The notes below the pieces were generated by a model. The model was not told the DNA's origin and did not search any database. It worked only from the letters and a program-made list of their open reading frames with translations. Below, piece by piece: positions 57,264 through 64,000 of a stretch of 64,000 bases of DNA. Every line of letters begins with the position of its first letter. The stretch's first letter is position 1. This DNA comes from Gigaspora rosea (taxonomy: Eukaryota > Glomeromycota > Glomeromycetes > Diversisporales > Gigasporaceae): NCBI GenBank assembly GCA_003550325.1, contig QKWP01000251.1, positions 208,750 through 272,749 on the forward strand, given 5' to 3'. The translations under genes and the position numbers were made by a program.

Positions 57264-59219
57264 TTATAAATCGGTAGAAATTTCATGCAAATCTAATTTG
57301 CTTGTTATCTCTTGCGTATTGATGGGTTTGCTGGTGTATATGTGATTTGGATGCTTTGGCGATTCAACATTAAGTTTAATTTTATCGGCTTCCAAGAATT
57401 GTTTTTTGATTTCATTATTATTATCCTTACTCATCTCGTAAAGCCAATAACCAATTACGTTACAAAGAACAGTTGCCGTTGGTCGTTTATTTTGATCCTG
57501 GTCCATGCATTCCTTAGCTAATTCAACGTAACAATTAGGCACGTGTATACCCTTATCAAATTCTGGTCTTTTTCCCTGGCAAATTTTTACTGAAAGATTA
57601 GTGTTGAAAGATTCACCGTCAAATGCTCTTCTTCCAGTTGAAACCTCATACATAATGACTCCAAAGCTGTAGATATCTGCCGCTTGCGTGTATGCATGAC
57701 CCATTAGGACTTCGGGTGCTACATATGGAATAATACCACTAATTTCTTTTTTTGGATTCATATTAGATGATGTTGAAAGACCTAAATCTGTAATGTAAGC
57801 ACTATGTAAATGATCTTGCAAGATATTTCCGGAATGTAAATCTCGATGAATCAATTCTTGAGAATGGATTGATTCAAGGTCTGAAGCGATACTATACAAC
57901 ACATTCAATTTATCTTTCCATTTCATTTGTGCTACCGACTCAAGATTTTGACGCAACGAGCCTTTACTTGCATATTTCAAAACGATTATGTAATCGTTAG
58001 TTTTATCATCTCTTGATATTCCATAACATTTTAAGAATGATGGATTTTCGTATCCAATCTCGCAATATGCTTTCAACTATAATTAAAAAAAAAACCAACA
58101 TTAGTATTATTTCATTAATAGATTCTTTGATTGCATTAATATTACCTCTTCGACAAATTCTTGATTACATTCATTTGAACCATGAATCAATTTAAGTGCA
58201 ATTGATGTCCAAAAATTTCTATTATTATCACACCAAAGCGCATAATATATAGTCGCGAATCCACCTTTTCCTATTTCTAGTATATTTTGAAATTCTTTAT
58301 AAGGAATCCATGATAGCTGATACTTTTCATCGTTTAATATTGTATTCAAATTACAATCAATGTTCTCGTATGATGGTTTGTTTATCTTATTTACGCCTCT
58401 TTCTATTCGATACCAATGATTTGCCCGTTGTATGTCTCGCGGTACACCGACTCCATTTCGATAACAGTCACCAACTCGTAAAATTGCAGCAACATCTCCC
58501 ATATCAGCAGCTTTTTTAAAATATTCAAAGGCTTTTTTCTCATCTTTGTCGACTCCATCTCCACGCAAATAGAAAAGACCAGTTGCACTTGTTCCAATAG
58601 AGCTCCCCATTTCTGCAGATTTTTGATAATAAATAAATGCCATACGTTTATTCATTTCAACTCCAGTTCCTTCTCGATAACAACATCCAACACAAAATGT
58701 TCCATTAGCGTTCCCCATTTCTGCAGATTTTTGATAATAAATGAATGCCTTATGTTCATCCTTTTCAACTCCAATTCCTTCATCGTAACAGACACCGAGG
58801 AATTGTACTCCGCGAGAATCATTCATCTCTGCTAATTTTTGGAAATAATTGAATGCTTTGTGTTCATCCTTTTCAACCCATTTACCAAGACGATAGCAAT
58901 TTGCAAGAACGAGTTGAATCGTTGGATTGGTTTGATAATCTAAGCAAAAATCGATAAGATTAACAGGATTTTGCTCCTTCTTTATTAGAAATTGTTCTAA
59001 CGTCTCAAGAACTTGAAGAGGATTTTTGCCTTTCAATCTTTCTTCATTATAAATATTGCACATTTCTTTAACAATTTCATTTCGAAAATCTTGTGAAAGA
59101 TTCTGTAAATTGTTATCTTCTAAATACAAATGGGTAATATTGTTGGTTATTTGAGTAATATCTGATGAACTGTTGATTTTTTCCGGCTGTTTTTCAAATA
59201 TATTATTGTAATTTGACAT
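57264..59219 (-). CDS. Sel1-repeat/TKL kinase (gene 5)
   Basis: Exons 59219-58146 and 58076-57264, with a 69-bp GT-AG intron at phase 0; 628 aa. Same architecture as gene 3: N-terminal helical region, five Sel1-like repeats, kinase with IGKGGFATI at 316-324, Lys343, HRDLHSGN from 435, DLG at 455-457, APE at 478-480, and tail PKHPNHIYTSKPINTQEI. By eye its second exon differs from gene 3 at 12 of 270 residues, but its first exon shares gene 4 states (CCYREGTGVEMNKRMAF; QNI.EIGKGGFAT). It is thus a mosaic of the two. The start is MSNYNNIF, with no upstream in-frame ATG. No inactivating change is seen. Function as for gene 3. Confidence 0.92.
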
Positions 59220-59614
59220 TGTATCGCATGAAAAGTGTGTTGGAACAGAAGTTGTAATGTACAATTATATATTTTTAGATGCAATTACTGGGATTGTGCG
59301 GTAGTACAGCCCAAAAAAGGAAACTTAATTGTGTAAATAAACAAAGTGTGTAAAAAACACAAATTTAGGGTTAGGAGATTAACTTCAGAAGCTATGACCA
59401 TAAATTGGGGTCGTCTAAAGCCAGGTGCGTTCACGTGATAGAAAGCCAATCAAATCGTAAAATTTGATCTTTACGGTGTTACGCTTAATTCGTAACCTTA
59501 GTGTAAACGGGTTAAGACTTTTTAGGAAGTGTTAAGTCTGAATCTATAGGTTTCCTAATATGGTTGTCGGTACTATGTATTAATTACTATATATAACTAG
59601 CAATTGCAAGTATG

Positions 59615-59635
59615 GCGGGCGACGAAGTCGCCCGC
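59615..59635. other. GC-rich hairpin, 9-bp stem, 3-nt loop
   Basis: GCGGGCGAC-GAA-GTCGCCCGC, a perfect stem in AT-rich surroundings, 140 bp upstream of the small open frame at 59758. Too GC-rich for chance here, but with no T run on either side to suggest a terminator. Confidence 0.7.
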
Positions 59636-59757
59636 TTGAGAAAGTATTTAACATATTGTTGTTGCTAAAGAAAATTTTGTTGTCAGGCTTACAGTCACAT
59701 TTTATGTTCAGTTTGTTCCCAAAGTATCATCTAAAGAAAATCTATTATTGTTTAGTT

Positions 59758-59913
59758 ATGAAAAAAATCAAAAACCAAAAAAAAACCAAAATACGAAGTG
59801 AAGCCGAATTGCTAAACTCAAAAAAAGAAACAGTTCCTTTCTCCCCCGAATTAGACCAAAACATACACAATTTAATCCAATCATTAACCAAATGGAAAGA
59901 AGAAACTGCTTAA
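59758..59913 (+). CDS. Small hypothetical protein, 51 aa (possible gene fragment)
   Basis: Lys/Glu-rich soluble peptide: MKKIKNQKKTKIRSEAELLN... ending LIQSLTKWKEETA. Not recognised. The frame is open upstream to 59656 (no ATG until 59704). About 20 bp after the stop another coding-like stretch in a different frame reads PGLSFPRQLGSYGKNFDKKS and further to HFRLS (59926-60028), so this may be a broken or spliced gene. No repeat family matched by eye. Confidence 0.3.
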   Translation: MKKIKNQKKTKIRSEAELLNSKKETVPFSPELDQNIHNLIQSLTKWKEETA

Positions 59914-60369
59914 TTGACTTTCCCAAGCCCGGACTTTCTTTTCCTCGTCAGTTAGGTAGTTATGGAAAAAATTTTGATAAAAAGAGTGGTAGGCAAAATC
60001 AGGATTTTCATTTTCGTCTTTCTTAACTTGCTGGAATTTTAATTATATTTTGCCAAGTTTGTTACAAAAATAATTGAAATTTCAATAATAGATTTTCTAT
60101 AGATGATACTTAGAGATCAAACTGGGCATGAAATATAATTAGAAGCTTGATAACAGGTTTATCCTTGGTAGGGCTCATATTACGTGACAGAAATATTATT
60201 AATAGGAGAGTTTGAAGAATAGTTAACTTAGGGTATTTTTGCGGCATTCACCTAAATAAGTTAGGTGCATGCACTTACTTTAGTGAGTAATACAAACTCT
60301 TTAAGAAGAAATGGCCAATAAAAGAGTGCAAACTTTGAATAGCTTTGAATATTCTGGATTAGCTTGACA
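59914..60369. other. Gene-free sequence before the hAT element
   Basis: Apart from the possible continuation of the small frame to 60028, nothing is recognised. Direct 'taagttaggtgcatgcactt' type text is unique here. Confidence 0.35.
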
Positions 60370-61991
60370 TAGAGATGGGTTTCATGTGTGCGCATGATTC
60401 CTCAATCATGCGCATGAATGCGCATTAATGCACATGATTCCGAATCATGCGCATTTTATCCCATCAAAATTTTATATAGAAAAATTAAATATAAAATAAG
60501 TATAATTAACATTCTAATCTATCTATATACTTCAATTCTGAGTCTGTTCGCTTTAATATTTTTGATTGGTCGTATCCGAAAAATGTGACTTAAATGTAGG
60601 AAAACTAACAGAAATACATAAGATGATTATGACTTTTATCATGGTCGAGTAATTATTATAACATTCAAGTAATTATTATATCATTTTTTTAATGCCCTTA
60701 TTAACGCCCTTAAACGACACAATATCGTGAACGTTGTTTGATTGCCTAATATTTACAAACTATTTTTGGGCTAAAAAGTTCACGAATTTGAAAAACATTT
60801 TGTACAATGGTCTCAAGTTCAAGAATAAGTACAACTGCAAGAACAAGTGCAAGAACACGACAAATGCTCTACTATAGATAAAACATATGATTAATAAAAA
60901 AATAGTGAATATATTAATAAAAAAAATAGTGAATATATTAATTAAAAAATAGTGAATATATTAATAAAAAATAGTGAATATATTGATAAAAAAAATAGTG
61001 AATATATTAATAATAAAAAAATAGTGAATATATTAATAAAAAAAATAGTGAATATATTAATAAAAAAATAGTAAATATATTAGCGAATATCAAACAAAGT
61101 TACATCAACCAAATATTTAGATGATTGATTTCTAGAATTTTTGACAAAATTCTTGCCACCCAGATTATCTGATAATCAACTAATTTTCTCAGTGACTTGT
61201 AGTTTTATGTCGATCTACCAACCAATAAAATCATGGTTATGTTCAAAAGGTGATCAATGTGCTAAAACTAATATAGCAATATAAGGTTTTCTCTTTGCAA
61301 CATTTATTTTAAAAATTGGCATTCACCAATAAAATTAAGCTGCATACTACCGGTATTTGTTATTGGAGTAATGAGCTTTGTAACAAACTTTTTATAGTTA
61401 GCTTATACTAATTCAAACTAACCCACTATATATTGAATTACTGGTATAGCGAACAAATTTTGTAATAGAATTTTTATAAAAACTCATGATAAAAATCACA
61501 ATAATTCTAATAAAAACTGGCTCAACCATACTGAAATAGAGTGAATTCTGTGGCAGAATTTTATAATAACATAATTTTAATGCAAACTAACTCAATCTTA
61601 ACCATATCTGTAGTTAATAGAATAGTACGTTCAGTAACTGAATTTTTTTGTGCAATTCAATGCAAACAAAACTCAACATATTTATGAATATTATATAATG
61701 CGAATTTACAGATTTTAATTAATTTTCTAAAGTTTTATACAAAGCTCCCATGGCAGAGCCACAGGTCAGGTGTCAAATTATATAAGATAAGCAACAATTA
61801 GTTAATTTGTAAAAATTTATATATATAGGCAAAATCTGATTTTAGTTTCAATATGTAGTATCTTTATTTAGATATATTATCAATAATAAAGATTAAAAAT
61901 AAAAAAATTTTTATCATATGGTATAATGCGCATTTTATCTATAATGTGCATTAATGTGCATTCATGCACATGCGCATTTTTCCCATCTCTA
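60370..61991. mobile_element. Non-autonomous hAT element, 1622 bp, second ATGCGCA-family copy
   Basis: TAGAGATGGG ... CCCATCTCTA with ATGCGCAT arrays inside both ends; inverted relative to 24901-26331 and alignable over its length (for example 'caatataaggttttctcttt' at 61279). Flanking 8-mers are GCTTGACA and CACTCAAT, so no target duplication survives; the copy is older than the first or has recombined. Extra length comes mainly from the tandem tract at 60885-61085. Transposase absent. Confidence 0.82.
60885..61085. repeat. Tandem repeat, 'ATAGTGAATATATTAATAAA'
   Basis: Eight to nine units of about 20-24 bp within the hAT element. The sister copy (25805-25840) has only one or two, so the tract expanded after the copies split. 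Confidence 0.85.
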
Positions 61992-62814
61992 CACTCAATC
62001 TGTTAATCATCCACCAATCAATACTATACATGAATTCACAGATATGCATATCCGCAAAATCAAGTAATAGTGTTGAATGCCAGGTTAGATAACAGGTTAA
62101 GTAGCATTCAAATCATGCCTTTTTTTTCTTCAACAACAACCAACCAACTAAAAAAAGTATCACCTTAAAATTTATCTTTACTAGTGATTTATTAATTATC
62201 AGCGATTTTATACCAGGAACGTAGTGATAAATATCACAGAGTAATGGTTTTATTGCAATCAAAATGTCGTTACTCTGCAAAATTTTGGATCTGATTGGTC
62301 CACGTGATATTATATATCACTTGGTGCTTAATTTTCACCTGTCTATCATCACAGGAACCATCATGATGCTTAATTTTCACGTGTATATCATCGCATAAAC
62401 CATCTTAAATGCTACTGAATGGTAATTCGAGCGCCTAATTTCTTAGCGTGTTAAGGCTTTATGTATATGAATACGTGGTTAGGGTTTTATTATTGCAAAG
62501 TCGATTATGATCTTTTTTGCTATTTCCATCATTTTGTTAGAAGGCCACACAAAGTTAATCAACATTTCCATTTTTCATAAATATTTGGTCAGAATTTTTG
62601 CCGTCCAGATTATTTGATAATACCAGAAATGTAGTCATGCAAATTGATAGGGTGTATGGTTACCTGCCATCTAGAATTTCGTTCGCAAAATTTTACATTT
62701 GGTTGGGCATTAAAAAGATATTGTTTCACATGTCAATGTGCTGTGCTAGTGTAATATACTTCTAGTGTATAAGCATACCGGTGTTTTATAATCAACATTT
62801 CTATTTTTAGTTAG
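61992..62814. repeat. Intergenic sequence with 'TACCAGGAACGTAGTGATA' repeats
   Basis: The phrase at 62211 recurs in variants at 62619, 44930 and 55183, and in inverse form ('ACGTTCCTGG.TTTAGCG') at 33325 and 63714. Two 'cttaattttcac.tgt.tatcatc' units lie at 62328-62395. A fragment of the TTAGGCC MITE end ('aaggccacacaaagttaatc') is at 62542. No gene. Confidence 0.5.
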
Positions 62815-63212
62815 TATTGTTATTTTACCGTTATTTATTTTATTTTGGCATAGTCGGGTGATTAAATCTCCAAAAGGGTGATCAAAGCCCCAAATGGGTC
62901 AAACTGGTAATCAAATCTCCAGATGGCTGATTAATTACTTATTTGGAGATTTGATCTCCCGTTTGGATAGTCTATACAAATTAAAATTTGGTTTTGATTA
63001 TGGAGAAGAACAAGTTGGGTTGTAGATAGTATTTCTATATAATCCAATGTATTTGGTTCATATTAATAATGAAGACCCTTATACTGTTATACCTGTAATT
63101 ATAAGTTATTTATCATTTTAAACCATTTAACCTTAATCACAATTTGTTCACGATCAAACTAAACCGGCCAATTTCATCATGCTCTCCCAACCGATCATAA
63201 TACCAGATTTGG
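62815..63212 (+). repeat. Solo-LTR-like dispersed repeat, copy 3 (fossil)
   Basis: 'ttttggcatagtcgggtgat', a CTCCAAA-type array (62865-62965), 'aatccaatgtatttggttca', an AATAATGAAG region and the tail 'gttcacgatcaaactaaacc...gctctccca.ccgatcataa' match copies 1 and 2. No coding parts. Old and diverged. Confidence 0.5.
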
Positions 63213-63269
63213 TATTTGTGTTATTCTAAGAACACAATAATATGTATCATATGGTTGAATGAAATCAGG

Positions 63270-63780
63270 TAAAATATTCTCTATTGCTATTTGACTACCT
63301 TAAGATTCAAATTGTATTTATTATAATTTATTTTGATTTTATTGAGTTTTTACTTAATATTCTATTCAAATCAACTCAACAAAAATTACTTCACAGACAA
63401 CTTAGTCGCAGAGAATTTAAGATTATTTTACAATCGATTTATTCACAAACAAGTTTGTTTTATTTCAATGACATCAGATTTCACAAACAAATTAATTCTA
63501 GTCATTGACGTTATAAATTTTCATTTCAATGAAAAAAGTAAAATTAGAGAATTATGAGTATTACACAATATATGTAATCACAAAATTAATATAAATAGAA
63601 AGAGCAAAAGTTAGCTTTTGACTGTAACGAATAAAGAGGAGAGAAGCATATTAAAGATATTTTACGGCTGAAAGTTGATTGTAACCAGTTGAGCAAGATA
63701 ACATTTACATTACGTTCCTGGTTTTAGCGCAACTGTATCATGCAGATAACCTAATTTATTAAATTAATTAATTAAAAAAA
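63270..63780. repeat. Dispersed repeat shared with the interior of the 32216 hAT element
   Basis: 'aattacttcacagacaactt', 'aaacaaattaattctagtca' and 'acgttcctggttttagcgca' follow in the same order as in 32520-33360. The 74-codon frames here come from this repeat and are not conserved. Confidence 0.55.
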
Positions 63781-63858
63781 TTTCATTGGCTAATAATACA
63801 AATATGGGTAACTTAGATAGAAGTAATTAATGAGCTTTCACTACAGTCTTTTGTAAAG

Positions 63859-64000
63859 ATGGGCATCTCGCACCTAGCTGTAACGTTTGCTTAATCATCA
63901 CATATTATAAATTATGCAAACATTGATATCCAATATGATTTTCATAACATCGATCATGTAACAATTAAGCACACATCACTGACAAGTGCAAGATGCCATC
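63859..64000. mobile_element. MITE-like element reaching the window edge
   Basis: GATGGGCATCTCGCACCTAG at the left and CAAGTGCAAGATGCCATC at the very end are imperfect inverted repeats. The right boundary may continue past the window. Confidence 0.45.

Larger units (their letters stand above)
55470..59420. repeat. Tandem duplication unit c (carries gene 5), truncated
   Basis: The 3' flank (55470-57263) and gene 5 match unit a; the short 5' flank (59238-59420) matches unit b. Homology stops at about 59420, so the array ends inside the 5' flank. Confidence 0.8.

Noticed and set aside
60370-61991. Tc1/mariner assignment for the TAGAGATGGG elements because TA borders the ends
   Set aside because: The sister copy has a perfect 8-bp duplication outside the TA, which fits hAT and makes the TA part of the terminus.
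63284-63557. Two overlapping 74-codon frames
   Set aside because: They lie in a dispersed repeat also found inside the 32216 hAT element, where the frames are not preserved.

Overview
The window looks like accessory, repeat-rich nuclear DNA of an arbuscular mycorrhizal fungus (Glomeromycotina, most like Rhizophagus). The basis is the strong A+T bias, short GT-AG introns (59 to 88 bp), sparse genes in a sea of small non-autonomous transposons, and genes that fuse Sel1-like repeats to a tyrosine-kinase-like (TKL) kinase domain, a class known to be expanded in these fungi. The assignment rests on family knowledge, not on a database search. I see no rRNA, tRNA or CRISPR array.

Five genes are well supported, all on the minus strand and all Sel1-repeat/kinase fusions. 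Gene 1 (2440-5681, 18 Sel1 repeats, 1004 aa) and gene 2 (27436-29894, 11 repeats, 749 aa) are one subfamily with four exons, including a 20-nt microexon that joins the repeat exon to the kinase exons in frame. Genes 3, 4 and 5 (40311-42269, 47292-49237, 57264-59219; 628, 625 and 628 aa) are a second subfamily with two exons, a roughly 98-residue N-terminal region and five Sel1 repeats. All five have DLG where most kinases have DFG and share a related C-terminal tail. Gene 1 also reads HRN instead of HRD, so it is predicted to be a pseudokinase. The Sel1 solenoid probably serves as a docking surface for the kinase; ligands and substrates cannot be read from the sequence.

Layout: 1-2.4 kb minisatellite and nested MITEs; 2.4-5.7 kb gene 1; 5.7-27.4 kb gene-free, with MITEs, foldback elements, solo-LTR-like repeats, two hAT-type non-autonomous elements, a 467-bp near-palindrome flanked by TTAA, and long strand-asymmetric T-rich tracts; 27.4-29.9 kb gene 2; 29.9-37 kb mobile elements, including a GC-ended hAT element and fragmentary LTR-like sequence; 37.9-38.6 kb a decayed cytochrome P450; 38.7-59.4 kb a tandem array of three duplicated units carrying genes 3, 4 and 5, with a 3.1-kb insertion upstream of gene 4; 59.4-64 kb a second copy of one hAT family and more repeats.

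The array shows how this gene family grows: the units share flanks, gene 5 looks like a recombinant (5' half like gene 4, 3' half and 3' flank like gene 3), and a small hAT MITE has inserted into one unit only, with empty sites still visible in the other two.
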